From Dryococelus australis (Eukaryota; Arthropoda; Insecta; Phasmatodea; Phasmatidae), in assembly GCA_029891345.1 (NCBI GenBank), contig CM056993.1:277776016-277840015 (forward strand): a stretch of 64,000 nt of DNA. The letters run 5' to 3'. The notes under the pieces were generated by a model. The model did not search any database. It saw only the letters and a list, made by a program, of their open reading frames with translations, and was not told the DNA's origin. Of the stretch, positions 13,088 through 24,819 are shown piece by piece. The number at the start of each line of letters is the position of its first letter. The first letter of the stretch is position 1. Made by a program: the position numbers and the translations under genes.

Positions 13088-13314
13088 GACTGCTCACAGT
13101 AAATTGAGCACTTTTGAAAGCTCTCTCGTTTGGAACAATATTCAATAAACATATCTTATTTTAGCCTTGGACGTTAACTTCGAGTGCAGAGGAACATACA
13201 CGATGTGTTTATTACTTATATTGGAATTTTTTTAAGTTGGTTAAAGGGTAAGAAACGACTGAAAGTAAAAAATACGTAGGGCCTCAAAAGTGCTCACTTT
13301 ACCGTGAACAGTCT
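13088..13314 (+). mobile_element. Family A short-variant MITE (about 227 bp)
   Basis: Carries family A ends (GACTGCTCACAGTAAATTGA and GTGCTCACTTTACCGTGAAC) around a different interior (TCAATAAACATATC, TTAGCCTTGGACGTTAA). The same interior recurs at 58,608 and, truncated, near 22,300, so it defines a subfamily. Confidence 0.8.
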
Positions 13315-15329
13315 GTACAACTTATTAAAAAGTTGTGTAATAGTTGTTCTTGTTTTGTTATTTTTACGTCAGTCGAAACCTCGGCATTTTGACAGTTCTA
13401 CAGGAAGAAAAGCTGTTCGTTGTTGAGACATTGAGATTGGTTACTAACCAACTGGCATGCGCACTCTATCCCATATTTACTGTACGCTTGGTACCGCGAA
13501 GTTCAATTCGAATCCCGAGAAAGATATAATGTATGTACGTCCCGTTTGCTGACACAAGCTTACACAGGTTTAGCTTGTAAACCACCCCAGATCATCTTAC
13601 TGGCATAAACACGAGGGCCTCGTTTTTGTACTTACAGCATGCTGTAGAATATGCAAAATTACGGTCGGTGCTTTGCGCAATCAGAAACTTGCATCACTAC
13701 ATCCAGTGCTATACGAGGTAAGTTACAAAATTTAACATTTTGGTTTTTAAGTACTCGAGAGACCCGAAACTCATTCTGTTGAAATATTTTAAAAAAGAAA
13801 TGTTTTAGTAGCATTATTTAATCAAACCTAGTACTAATTTTAGGTGGCTCACAGTTTTTCAGCATAAGACTAAAATTTATTTTTTGTGTGTCATGGACTT
13901 GAGTGTGATTTGATAGCCTTAAGCGACTAGTAAACTTTTCAGACAAAAAATGTGGCTTATCACAGATTTTATTACAAAAAAAAATAGAATCGAATAAGTT
14001 CCATATTCGGTCTGAAGAAAAAAATCACTCCTGTTGTTCATATTTTCTTCAGCCAGTAAGGTATTTGATTACCTCAACTACGCAATTTATTGGTTCTGTT
14101 TAAACAAGCATTTAGTTGAAACTTTTTTTTTTTTTTTTTTAGTCAGGCTTATGTTCGCGCACCTCAGAAATGAGGACTTGCCTAATACTGCAACCACGTC
14201 AACAAGTCTACTGCAGTCAGAAGTTTTGTCGGGAAGAGGGCGTTGCATTATGAGCCGCCATCTGTGACGACTCCAGACGTCGATAGCAGACAACGAACTC
14301 GTGACCGCGAAAGCAAATTATAAGCTATTCACGGTAAAATGAGCACTCTTGAAAGCAAGCCCTGCTTAAGATCTACTTGAATGCTCGTTGTGTATGTAAT
14401 CAAGTGCAGTGACTTTTTCTGGGGTTGATTTAAAAAGCGCACATTTGACTGTAAACAGCCTTTAGTAACAACAGTGTTTCGCTTTAGCGTGGTCCCGTAA
14501 AAGCACCTGTATCTCTTCCTCCGCCTCCTCTTCCACCTCCTCTTCCACTGCAGTTTTCTGGAGTCACCCATGCCCACAGACTTGCTCCAATCAAACTTCG
14601 CGCCGTTTGCGTTCATATTACAAAATCTGAAATGACTGAAGCAGGTAGACATTATCATATGTTTAATTGACGGTTGGGAAGGGTGTGGAATTGGAAAAGT
14701 ACTTTCCATAAGGTCTTCTGCACATTACACCCCGACTATTTTTTTTTTCTTTCTAAAACTTAAGTATTTCCTGTTACGTGAAGCAATTTACGTAGTGATG
14801 TTTTCCTAAACATCCCGATTCGTACAGCACTATACACTAAACATCAAAATTCCTGAAAAGAGGGGTATATTATCGTTGAAAGGAGGATATGCACTGTCGA
14901 GTTTTTTTTTAAACGATTATAATTATTCAATTCACTGAAAAAAATACATTCAAATATTCCTGTACAGCAAAGAAAAGCATTTCTTTGACACTGTTTTGTT
15001 TACACTAACAAAGAATTTATTTAATGCAAAGGGTAAATTAAATAAATTTGGTGTTGTTGCAATTAAATTATTTTTTAACCAAATGCAATATTAATTTTCA
15101 CTATATCAAACGATACAATTTCCTTGGACGTGTCTTGTTCTTAGTAAAGAAATTTTTTGGTATGCCAAAGAAAAGTGTTATGTGATACTAAAACTTTTCT
15201 TTCATTCATTGTAGAATTTAGTAACTAACGAATCTTTTCAAATGCTACGTTAGCAAATAAAAAATTACTTAATCTATCATAAAGAGTACTGCTGAAGTAT
15301 TGAAACCAAAAGGCAAGGCTATCATTGCC
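13315..15329. other. No recognised gene apart from a short MITE
   Basis: AT-rich sequence with a poly-T run at 14,123-14,141 and a (CCTCCT)-like run at 14,518-14,548. The frame at 14,329-14,709 runs through the deleted MITE and is not a gene. Confidence 0.5.
14323..14460 (+). mobile_element. Family A MITE, internally deleted (about 138 bp)
   Basis: The 5' end and the CCCTGCTTAAGATCTACTTG block join directly to the 3' end (AGTGACTTTTTCTGGGGTTG...TGTAAACAGCC). About 270 bp of the middle is missing. Confidence 0.8.
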
Positions 15330-15401
15330 ACACACACACACAGACACAGACATACACACACATATATATATGTGTGTGTTTGTGTGTGTGTGTGTGTGTG
15401 T
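15330..15401. repeat. (CA)n-ATATAT-(TG)n microsatellite palindrome
   Basis: CACACACA runs turn into TGTGTGTG runs through ATATATAT at about 15,365, so the tract can fold back on itself. It lies at the broken left end of a family E MITE. Confidence 0.9.
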
Positions 15402-15830
15402 TGATTCACGGTATCTTCGGCCTTTTCTGAAGCCCTGCTAAAGTTCTACTTCCAGGATATTCCTCCGCCTCGTGCAAACTAAGCTCAACTAAGTCTGGAA
15501 GATTACACCAGAGGGACAACGCACCGGATTCGTGCGCACTCTGTTGCAACACTATTTTATATAAGAACTATTTCTTAGTAGGCGCCACGAACGCACGTGT
15601 TTTCTCACTTTTTTTATGAAAATTATTCATAAATGAAGCAATATAATTTACAGATAAAATATGAATAAAATTTCAATTTAACAGGAAAAAAGGTAACTTT
15701 TATGTTAACACAATTATAAAACGCTTGTGATATATGGCGTATGTTGAAAATAATCAAGTACGTCATACATGAGGAGATTTTTCAAAGGCTTGAGTCAAAA
15801 AGGCCGAAGAAACAGTGAATAGACGATATA
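15402..15830 (+). mobile_element. Family E MITE, left end lost at a (TG)n tract
   Basis: Typical interior (GAAGCCCTGCTAAAGTTCTA, AAGAACTATTTCTTAGTAGG) and right end AACAGTGAATAGACGATATA. The first bases of the left terminal repeat are replaced by (TG)n. Confidence 0.8.
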
Positions 15831-16327
15831 TAATGTTTAATGATAAACATTTTTGCTACAGCAAAATATGTGTTGCAGCAAATAAATATATTTTAATAGT
15901 GTGGGCTCGGAACTACTAGATACTAGATAACTCGGCTCTTGTTAGTTGCGAGCTATGCCGGAAGTTGAACTCGTATCATCACCATTCAGTTCGAACACGC
16001 CTTAGTGTTTACGCGACACTGCTATGTGAATCTCGCCTAAATTTACCTATAGAGCACAATGTTCTCGCCTTGTGCTACTTTTGTTTTGCGAGCACGCCGT
16101 CTGTTATTTAGGCGACACTAGTATTTCCGGTTTTCTGATAACATTCGCAGAAAACGAGTTTTCCTGTTCTCCACGAGTACGGTGGCGGTCGTCGAAACAC
16201 GCACCGGATGCATGTACAGTGCAGTCAGACGTTCCACACTTGAGATAATTGTTTGGCCGTGAAAACCATTAGGGCTGCATTACTCAGTGCATCGTCCCAT
16301 GTTGAAGTGAAGTGAAGAGATTTTAAC

Positions 16328-16536
16328 GGCTCTTAACATCGGGGTCATTAGAGCCGATGAGGGTGAAGCGAGGTGAGGATGGAGCGGCGCTGGAATGCCC
16401 GAGAAAACCCGTCGACCAACGGCATCGTTCGGCACGATTCCCCCATGCGAAAATCCGAAGTGACCCGGCCGGGGATTGAGCCCGGATAGCCTTGGCGGGA
16501 GGCGAGCAGGCTAACCGCTCAGCCACAGGGGCCCCA
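16328..16536 (-). mobile_element. tRNA-derived SINE (family S)
   Basis: On the minus strand the head GGGGCCCCTGTGGCTGAGCG contains a Pol III A box (TGGCTGAGCGG) and, after CTCGCCTCCCGCC, a B-box-like GGGCTCAATCC. The body has the family words CGTGCCGAACGATGCCGTTG and GAGAGCC-type end. About 210 bp. No functional tRNA. Confidence 0.85.
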
Positions 16537-16651
16537 CAACCCATGTTGAAGTCGTTTTGTCATATCGCCAGCAAAATCCACGAAAATCATTAAAACTTTA
16601 GTGTGATAGAAAAAAATAGTCTTCTAAAATTAAATAATTGATGGAAACTCG

Positions 16652-17065
16652 TATAGTCCATTCTTCGTTACTTCCAAATTTTCCGAAGCCCTGGTGAAGT
16701 TCTTCTTTCAGGACATTCCTCTGCCGCACGCAAACATAGCTTAACTAAGTCTAGAAAATTATATGGAAAGGACAACGTTCAATAATATTTTGCACGAGGA
16801 CTGTTTCTTACGAGGCATTATCAGCAAACGTATTTTCTCTCTGTTTTTAATCGTAATAATTATACTGTAAAATCAAATATTGTATAATTTTTAGATAAAT
16901 TGTAAGTGAAATTTAAAATTCACCAAACGTAAGATACGTTCCTTTTAAAGTATAAAACACTTCAAATACATGAAATATTTAGGAGACAACCAAACATGTC
17001 ATACATGGGGTGATTTTTCAAAGTTTTGATTCAAGAAGTTTGAAGAGGCTGTAAATAGATTGTAG
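16652..17065 (+). mobile_element. Family E MITE, diverged
   Basis: Starts TATAGTCCATTCTTCGTTAC and keeps GAAGCCCTGGTGAAGTTCTT. The right end is eroded (GAGGCTGTAAATAGATTGTA). Confidence 0.75.
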
Positions 17066-17160
17066 TTGTACATTAAGGGTTCCGCCGGCCTGGTTCTTGA
17101 ATTGCGATACAGGACGTTTGAAATCCTGGGTTTTTGACGAAACTATTATGCTGTATATAT

Positions 17161-17914
17161 TGTTGCGTGTTGTTGGTCGGCGCCGTGCGGGTGAGCTAGA
17201 TAAGGACAGAATTTATGTGATAGCGGCAGGCGACCGAGCGGCGTAGCAGTTACACATTGCGCACCGTCAAGATAATCTCTTTTTGCGGCGTGCACTGCTG
17301 AACCTGTCCGTATTGAAATCTACGTTTTTTCTGAAGAATGTTCTGGATTACTGACCTCGTTCTCTCATCGCAACTCGGGGTGTGTTGAACCTTCGAGATT
17401 GTCAGGGCTAGACTATAAATTTCGCAGCAGGCCTTCGGGCCGGCAGTTGAGTTGAGTTGGAGTAGATGAATGAATAAGTGGCTGAGTATCGAGCAATAGA
17501 AGAACGAGCGGGGTTACCAGCAGTGGGAAAAGGAATTCGGTGACTGCTAGTATCAAGAAGCGAAATACGCGGCTGGCAGGCTGGACTATTGGACTAAGTG
17601 CGTGAGTGAAAGACAGTATAAATAATGGAAACAGATAGACTGAACAGTTGCTAATAATAAGTATGAGTTAATTGACTGTAGCCAATAGAGACAATTAAGA
17701 AGGGCATTAATTAGAGCTGAAATAGGCATTAAAATTTCCGCTCACTGTTACATTAAAAGAGTAAAGGTGGAGACAGCTAATTTAATGATGTAGATAATAG
17801 CAGAGTGAATAAATTGGAAATCAAATTTAGTTTCTTATATTTATTCATTTTTTTATTAAATTCTCCATCCCTCTCGAACTCAGATACGCGCCTCAGGCGT
17901 CCTCACATGTAAAA
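17161..17914 (+). mobile_element. Solo LTR-like element with ATAT flanks
   Basis: The element starts TGTTGCGTGT and ends near CTCAGGCGTCCTCACATG, and is bounded by ATAT on both sides (17,157-17,160 and 17,915-17,918), consistent with a 4-bp target duplication. A TATA-like ACTATAAATT lies near 17,410. Both ends resemble those of the element at 36,773-38,182. No primer-binding site or gag/pol follows directly, so a solo LTR is the best reading. Several Ty3/gypsy elements related to Drosophila 17.6 and 297 prefer ATAT targets. Confidence 0.55.
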
Positions 17915-18479
17915 ATATTGTTTTGGAACCCTCCAGCATATTTAAGAACGGCTTTTCGAGACTGCCATGGTTTAAAACATACTAGCTGGACACGAGCCAA
18001 ACCGCACGAAGGGAGTGTGTATTGAACTGAACTTGCTACAGATTTCTCATCAGTAAAATGATATGGTCACCTCTTAAAGTCCTATAAGTACACGCAACAC
18101 TATTCGAGAACACTGCACCCCAGTTCAAGTCCTGCTCGTAGCAGCGATGGCGCTCTTGTAGCGCGTGCCCGTGTACCCCTTATAGCTCGCTCCCATGCTT
18201 CTTGACCAGGAGAAAACGATTCTGTGCCCGCCTGCATGAGCACATTTAAAGTAGGCATCTTCGCATTTCTGCGATTGTAAGGCTAAGGCACCGATTATAA
18301 AACCCATTTCGAAAAAAATATAATTTTTTATTATGTGGACATAAATGAATATTAAACATGTGCAATATCAATCAATATATTTTAATTCAAAATTCAATAC
18401 ATACAATTTATTTTAAAGTAAAATATTCATCTTCTAAGCCCAAAAAAACTGCACGTTTTCAGAATTAAAAAATGTCCCT

Positions 18480-18970
18480 AATATGAGACCCTCTTTTGGC
18501 ACTATGGACAGACAAAGTGAAGGTTAGTGGCACCACAGTGTTCATGAACACAACGATACCAGACAGTGCACTGTAGCCACTGTTCGCCATGTTTGTCGTC
18601 TGAAAATATGTATCCACAGAAGAGGCACTCAGCATCGTTGTCGTCTTCACCAGAGCTATCTGATATGTCGAAAGCATAGTCAGATTCCACGCCGCTAGAG
18701 CTGTCCATTAATCTTCTTTTGCAACTTCATGACTTTGGTGTGTTGGTCAAGGGTTTCTTTTTTACCAGCGTTTTACGGCAATTTGCTGCAGCTTCTTTTT
18801 TATTCTTTGCTGCTGTAGCTATTTCCAAACTCTTCAGGAGATTGGATTTTTAAGGCGATGATGATGCTTTACCGCCTCTTCGACTTCGTTATCTGCTGAA
18901 AAACTTGGAACTGGTTCTATATCTTTTGGTGAGACAGAAAGCTTTACACCTGTGTTGGTATTGACTCTAT
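18480..18970 (-). pseudogene. 3' remnant of a pogo/Tigger-like (DDE) transposase with C-terminal zinc finger
   Basis: Read on the minus strand, the segment begins with VSPKDIEPVPSFS, which resembles the proline-rich stretch after the DDE catalytic domain of insect pogo/jerky-like transposases. It continues with a basic region (AAKNKKEAAANCRKT) and ends with ECLFCGYIFSDDKHGEQWLQC and CVHEHCGA, a PHD-like Cys/His finger found at the C-terminus of that group. A stop lies near 18.85 kb and frames shift between the pieces. The catalytic domain is not present, so this is a tail only. Confidence 0.7.
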
Positions 18971-19077
18971 GAGAATGACTTATGAGCGATTCTCCATGGA
19001 GTGTGTTGTGGAAAAAAAAAAGGAATCTAGATTTGTTAGAAAATCATCTTGTAAAACGTTAAGTAATTAATAAAGGG

Positions 19078-20020
19078 ATGTCTCAAGCACATTACAGGGT
19101 ATCATACCAGATCCGAAGAAAGTATAGGCTATAAAATATTTACAGCACCCAAATAATATCCACAAACTCAGATGCATTTAAGGAATAATTAACTATTTGG
19201 GTAACTTCATCCCAAACCTCTCAATATTGGCTCGTCCGTTACACGAACTCCGTCAGTCTAATGTAGAATTTGTATGGGGACATTCACAAGAGACAGCACT
19301 AGACCAGCGCGAAGACAATCCTTTAAGCAGATGCTTCTTCCTTCGGACTAGGTATGGTGCTGTTAAAGATACAAGAAGATGATACGAAACTATCCATTAC
19401 CTTTGCCTCAAGACGACATCAGCAGAGCGGAACTGGGCAAAAATAGAGACGGAGGTACATGATATTGCTTGGGGATGTGAGCGGTTTTCTGAGTGTATCA
19501 CAGGTATCTCCATAACTATTGAAAAAGATAACAAGACATTGCTTTCCATTTTTAAGAAGAAATAGTTAGAATGTATGTCACCACGGCTCCAAAGGATTAT
19601 ATTACGCCTAATGAGACACTCCTATCATATTGTGTATACTCCAGGAGTCCAGGAAAACAGTTAATTATGGCTGATGCACTATCACGCAGACCTTGTTCTA
19701 CAGATAAAAACTGGGAATGTACAGAGGAAATACTCTCCTATGTCTACACAGTTGTCTCAAACCTACCTACTACAGACACGAAACTTCAAGAAATAGCAGT
19801 TAGATCACAACGAAAAGATAATCTTCGGCATCTCATTAGATATTGCACAGAAGGTTGGCCAGACAAATCCCAGTTGACAGAGGAACTTATTCCATACTGG
19901 CAACACCATTCTGACATATCTTTACATAATGGACTCCTACGTATAGGTACATTTATTATCATTCCGTCTTGTATGAGAATCGAAATTCACAAGAAGCTTC
20001 ACGATGGGCACCAAGAGTAG
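19078..20020 (+). pseudogene. Ty3/gypsy pol fragment (end of RT, RNase H, start of integrase)
   Basis: The plus strand shows, in more than one frame, GIIPDPKKV and YLGNFIPNLS (end of the reverse transcriptase domain) at 19.1-19.2 kb. A stretch of RNase H type follows with FASRTTSAERNWAKIETEVH (about 19.41-19.46 kb). Then comes MADALSRR, the usual end of RNase H, and a linker to LHNGLLRI and IHKKLHDGHQE, the start of the integrase HHCC zinc region. The order and spacing fit a Ty3/gypsy polyprotein. Stops and frameshifts at about 19.14, 19.18, 19.38 and 19.57 kb show it is dead. The rest of integrase and the protease/RT core are missing. It may or may not belong to the LTR-like element at 17.2 kb. 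Confidence 0.88.
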
Positions 20021-20049
20021 TAGGATTTAGAGCATTGACATGCAAGGGA

Positions 20050-20260
20050 CTGGGGAAGCGGAACCGGAGTCGGGTAAGCCGCCATGTTGTTATGTCACCC
20101 GACCGCCATCTTGGAAGTCATTGACCTTTTACCCCTGACTCATAACCGTTGACCTTGACCTTTAATCTTGACCTTTGACCCCAAAAACCAAAAAAACTTT
20201 AAATTCTGCAAAAACCCCAAAAAAATTTTAAAATTTCTTTTAAAAAATCCTGAAAATGTC
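20050..20260 (-). repeat. AGGTCA-rich repeat (family R)
   Basis: Read on the minus strand it has GGGGTCAAAGGTCAAGATTA, AAGGTCAAGGTCAACGG and CCAAGATGGCGGTCGGGTGA, the same theme as the block at 62.7-63.1 kb. It directly follows the gypsy pol fragment. Confidence 0.6.
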
Positions 20261-20383
20261 TAAAAAAAATTCTAAAAAATTCAGGGAAAAATTATTTTTT
20301 TAAAAAGGTATTAATAATTATAAACAAAAGTACTGCGTGGAGGGGGAACCATTTTATTAATTGAATATATATTCCTTCATAAA

Positions 20384-20804
20384 AGCTGTTCACGATAAAG
20401 TGAGCACTTTTGAAAATCAACCGTAGTAAATAGTCACTGCCCCTAACTGCATATATTTTTACGGGCCCCTTGATTGACATGCATCCAGTTAAGTTGGTAA
20501 CGATGCATGGGAAGTAGTTGCGTATCTTAACATCGAATAAAAGGTGTTAGGTAACAATTTCTGGTAGTTTTAATTATTTCTTATGCTTTGGGGGTTTTTT
20601 TTATGCATGGAAGTCTAGAAAATAGCAGATTTTTAAAATATTTAGTTTTCTAATAATTTTATAGTTTCACTTCGCCGACGCATGGATAAAGTGATGAGGC
20701 CCATGCCAATCTCAACCTTACATAAGGTGGAAGAATACACAACATGCATACAAGTAGATCTTAAGCTGGGCTTTCAAAAGTGCTCATTTTACCGTGATTA
20801 GCCT
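20384..20804 (-). mobile_element. Family A MITE
   Basis: Reversed copy. It begins AGCTGTTCACGATAAAGTGA and ends CTTTCAAAAGTGCTCATTTT, ACCGTGATTAGCC. Confidence 0.85.
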
Positions 20805-20984
20805 ATACCTAAGAAGTGCTAAAAGGGCGAAGCTAATTACAACAAAATGTTAGACAGAGCACAACAGCATTAATTGGAGTTATTGAACATTTAAGAATAT
20901 ACAATAACTATTTAACTACAAACATTACTTGGCGAGAAGCCTTAAAAGAAATAACAGGATGTCAACAAATTATACTGAGGGATG

Positions 20985-21095
20985 TTTGTTACTGGCCAGC
21001 GACGCCATTTTTCTGGCGTGTGCTGCACCAGTTCGCGGCATAAGCTGCTGTTGGACCCTTGTATTCTTAGTTATTCTGTAACCACTTTAAAAACT
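20985..21095 (+). repeat. Family B repeat, partial
   Basis: GCCATTTTTCTGGCGTGTGC and CAGTTCGCGGCATAAGC match the 3' part of the longer copies at 27.0 and 35.5 kb. Confidence 0.6.
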
Positions 21096-21194
21096 TCCTT
21101 CCACTTTAAAAACTTCCTTCCTTCTTACTAGAGTGGAGATGAGGGGCGGACAATCAACAAGCCTTGAAGAGGGGTGGGTTAGTACTTCTACTAA

Positions 21195-21613
21195 AGGCTG
21201 TTCATGATCAAGTGAGCACTTTTGAAATCAACTTCAGAAAAAAGTCACTGCTCCTACCTGCATATATTTTAACTGGCACACTGAGTGACATACACATAGT
21301 AAAGTCGGTAACGATGAAGGGAAAGTAGTTCCTTATATTAACGTCGAATAAAAAGTGTTACCTAACCATTTGCGATTATTCAAATTATTTATTTGGTTTC
21401 TGTTCTTTTCATGCATCAGATGTGTAAAAATTAGCAGATTTCTAAAATGCTTACTTTCCTAATAATTTCACAGTTTCACTTGACCGATGCAAGAATAAAG
21501 TAAGGAGGCCCATGGCAGTGTTAATTTTACACAAGGAGGAATAATACACAACGTGCATACAAGTAGATCTTGAGCAGGGCTTTCAAAATTGCTCATTTTA
21601 CCGTGAATAGCCT
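21195..21613 (-). mobile_element. Family A MITE
   Basis: Reversed copy with both ends (AGGCTGTTCATGATCAAGTG and TTTTACCGTGAATAGCC), 390 bp downstream of another reversed copy. Confidence 0.85.
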
Positions 21614-21673
21614 ATAACAGATTAGGTGGTGAAGTTACGTTGAATAGTTCTCTCGGATTACAGTTTATTACAA

Positions 21674-21960
21674 GTAGAGACCCCGGAAATTTCGTGGATT
21701 CATCTGAGGACAAGTTAAACTGCACTCACGTATACATTTGTCCTTGTGCTTCCATTGGACCATAGTTTAGTAGACACGCCCCGAACGACTTTCAAAAATA
21801 ACGAACCTGCAAGTACAATAAGAACCGGATCCCATGTAACGTTGTCTGGGGGTAAAGTGGAGCAACAGCCAACTAGCTACAAACTGATGCTCGAATGCAG
21901 AAGGGATTGTGGAGTGTAACTTGTTGCCGAATGAATCCGCGAAATTTCCGGTCCTCTAAT
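21674..21960 (+). mobile_element. Family G MITE
   Basis: Ends GTAGAGACCCCGGAAATTTC and GCGAAATTTCCGGTCCTCTA. The interior CATTGGACCATAGTTTAGTA is typical. It abuts the family C MITE that follows. Confidence 0.75.
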
Positions 21961-21961
21961 T

Positions 21962-22262
21962 ATAGAGCACGTGTTTTTCGCGAAAAGATTTCAAGACCAG
22001 TTGTATTCCAAAACACTTTAGGTCATATGCACTTTCGTGGTTGGGTGATTTTAAATGTCACGGGCCTCAAGTGTCTGTGCGGGAATCATGGACGTTCAGT
22101 ATCGGAGTACTCTAAACTGATTGGCCCAGTTAAATAACAACATGTCATCTTAGGTAGACGCGCGGCCAATAACCAAATAAATAACCAAGTTGTGGTTGTG
22201 GACGTAGGATGTTGGAGTATAGCATGAGCATAAATATTTTCGCGAAAAATACAAGTCCTTAG
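21962..22262 (+). mobile_element. Family C MITE, diverged
   Basis: Has the same start block (GTGTTTTTCGCGAAAAGATT), a middle part resembling ATGGACGTTCAGTATCGGAG, and an inverse end with TTTTCGCGAAAAATACAAG. It is older than the copies at 39 and 56 kb. Confidence 0.7.
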
Positions 22263-22289
22263 CTATATGTAATGCAAAGAGGAAATTTT

Positions 22290-22489
22290 ATGCAACAGTC
22301 ATCACCCACTAATAAATATATATTAATGCAGCCTCAGGAATTAAAGTTTAAGGATGGAGAAATGTATACACTGTGTTCATTGGTCACATTGCAATGTTTA
22401 TAATAAAAAGCAGCAGGAAAATGGAAATTGGATGAAAGGAAAACTTTTGAAGGGTCTTAAATAGTGCTCACTTTACTGTGAACAGCCTA
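22290..22489 (+). mobile_element. Family A short-variant MITE, 5' truncated
   Basis: The right end (TAGTGCTCACTTTACTGTGA, ACAGCC) is intact and the interior (ACACTGTGTT) resembles the short variants at 13.1 and 58.6 kb. No left terminal repeat is found. Confidence 0.55.
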
Positions 22490-23338
22490 TATACATGTAG
22501 TTGGGCTTCAACGCGCTAACTGAAATTCCAGAGTAGGGATGGATGTGTTGGATGATTGAACATACTTCCCACTGCACTACCGAGAGTCATTTTCCGCCAC
22601 TACTGGGCATCGAACCATGTGGTCATTGACTCGCTACTCGGAAATGTCGAGTCACGCCGAGGGCTGGGCTCGAATATTTGTCGTCCTCGGTCACACGGCC
22701 GAAGAAAACTCAACCCTCGCCGCTAGTTACTTACCGTAGGTCGTGTTGTGAGGAAGGAGGGACTCCGCGATGAAGGCGCACCCACACGGAGAGCCGATAC
22801 ACAGAAATGAAATGTACTGGTGGCACCTTCAATGTAGGCGTGACCTACCTGTTCGCTGATTGGCTGGCTGCACGATGCTTCGGGAACAGTTAGCCGTGCC
22901 TTTCTAGCCAACGGATTTCGTCAACACATGTGTGTAATTTTTGCGTTCCACGTGTTCTTTAGCTTACAAGTTACTTCGTGAGAGGAACTTAATATTATTT
23001 TAGCCATCTACAAATATCTCGATCTGACCGTTCTCTCGGTGTACTCTCTAGGCGCTTGGCGAAACACGTCCAGTCAAGTTGTTAGCGAGGTAAGTTGCCA
23101 AGAGCTATGGCGACGCCCACTATAGATAATTTTAAACTAATCTTTTAAGTTATGTATTTCAAAACAAATGCGTTTTTATGTTTGAATGTAAAATTCTTTA
23201 ACAGTTTCTTTGATGTCCTATTTTCCCTCAAATTACAAATTTAAAAAAAATTTCATTAATTTTTTACTTTTTTTAGATATTTTCCGGCTTCTAAGGGCTT
23301 CCATGAGTATAGCCATGTCTTCCACTCCCTCTGGATGA
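22490..23338. other. No recognised gene
   Basis: Moderately GC-rich at 22,540-22,900, including part of family B. Otherwise AT-rich. Nothing coding recognised. Confidence 0.45.
22780..22905 (+). repeat. Family B repeat, partial
   Basis: Contains GCTGATTGGCTGGCTGCACG and ATGCTTCGGGAACAG, resembling the first ATTGG-box part of the copies at 27.0 and 35.5 kb. Confidence 0.4.
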
Positions 23339-23387
23339 TAGGGATGTTGAAAAAAATATCGATGTATCTAAACGACGATATATCAAC

Positions 23388-23440
<53 letters not shown>

Positions 23441-23784
23441 GATATATTTCAACGATATTTTATCAAAATCATTATCTTTTTCCAGGTATCGGAAATAAAT
23501 ATTTTTTAGATGTTCTTTTAATAAGCTCTGTTTTTAATACAAAAATTTTATTTAAGAATTCGTGTGTTTACTTTGGCAACAAACAGGCGCTTCATCTTTC
23601 TGCAATGCCTCGTGTCCTCAATATGTAATATTCCAAGCAATGTCACACTTTTAAAGTCCTTTATCGTATTTCGATGTATCGAAAATCCTTATTTTTCTTT
23701 CGATATATCGTTTTGTAAACCAATAGTTTTATAAATAACCATTATAAGTATTATCGATTTTTTTTTCCGATATCAACATCCCTA
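23339..23784 (-). mobile_element. hAT-type MITE (family D) containing (TA)n
   Basis: Inverted copy of the 12.0-kb element: ends TAGGGATGTTGAAAAAAATA and CCGATATCAACATCCCTA. It shares the reverse of the GAACACGAGGCATTGCAGAA block. A (TA)n tract at about 23,392-23,438 has expanded inside it. No clear 8-bp flank duplication remains. Confidence 0.75.
23392..23438. repeat. (TA)n microsatellite
   Basis: About 46 bp of TA within the family D MITE. Confidence 0.95.
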
Positions 23785-24184
23785 TTAGACGCCTTGCTGG
23801 CGAGTGAGGATTATAGGTAGCTCCTGCAGATAAAATTCGGAGGACCCAGGCGTCACTTTCACCTCCTCTTCACTAGACTGTTCTGTGGCAAAGCTATTCT
23901 CATTATAGCGCATTGTTCATTTAGCCGAAGGCGTCATCCAAACGATGTGAATGACCATGGAAGATGGCGTGTGTGTTGGGCAAGGGGGAGGGGGGAATAA
24001 TTGTATTCCAAGCTGTCTAGAGGAAAATAAAACAAAGGTAGCTCGACAGGTGTTACTTCAAGGACGCGAGTGAAATTACTTTTCAGCCAGTAGTAATGCA
24101 AGGTGAGTGTGGAGTCGGTAGGAAACTATAAGACAGAACATATTTTCGTACCGACCATGTCGAAAGAGTACTCTCGAGATACCT

Positions 24185-24232
24185 GATTGACAAATGGCCC
24201 CGGGTTCGAGTGCCAATCGTGGCACATTGGGG
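24185..24232 (+). other. tRNA-like relic with B box and poly-A
   Basis: CCCCGGGTTCGAGTGCCAAT matches a B box, and an A-rich tract follows within 20 bp. The A box is not evident. Confidence 0.3.
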
Positions 24233-24412
24233 GGAAAAAAAAAAAAACTGGATGTTCAAGACTGGGTACTATGTTGTACTTCTACTTCCATACTTCGGAA
24301 AACAGTGGAAAATCAATTATATGAAACAGAGAAGACTGTTGGCATGTTTATAACTAACTTACAACTATTTATCCTTTACCTAAAAATAATTTCGTTTAGT
24401 GTTGTACAGTAT

Positions 24413-24814
24413 AGGCTGTTCACGGTAAAATGAGCACTTTTGGAGCCATGCTTAAAATCTAATTGTGTGCACGTTGTGTATTCTTCCGCCTTATGTAAAA
24501 TTAACATTGCCACGGGCCTCATAACTTTATTCATGCTTCGGTCAAGAGAAGCTTTGAAATTATTATAAAGTAAATATTTTATAAATCTGCACATTTTTAT
24601 ACGTGGATGCATAAAAAACTGAAAACTTAAGAAATAATTTATGTCATCACAGATTGTTACCTAACGCTTTTTATTCACCGTTAGATATTGAACTATTTTC
24701 CACCCATCATTGCCAACTTTACTGGGCGCATGCCCGTTAAAATATCTGCAGGCAGGGGAAGTGACTTTTTTTCTTAGGTTAATTTCAAAAGTGCTCACTT
24801 TATTGTAAACAGTC
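24413..24814 (+). mobile_element. Family A MITE
   Basis: Complete copy (GGCTGTTCACGGTAAAATGA to CTCACTTTATTGTAAACAGT). An open frame on the minus strand runs from unique sequence at 25,059 into this MITE. Confidence 0.85.
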
Positions 24815-24819
24815 TTTAA

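Noticed and set aside
16323-16544. A frame that looks conserved because similar peptides recur at several sites
   Set aside because: The recurrence comes from the family S SINE. The frames at 32,919, 34,757, 38,946, 52,495 and 54,377 are the same case.
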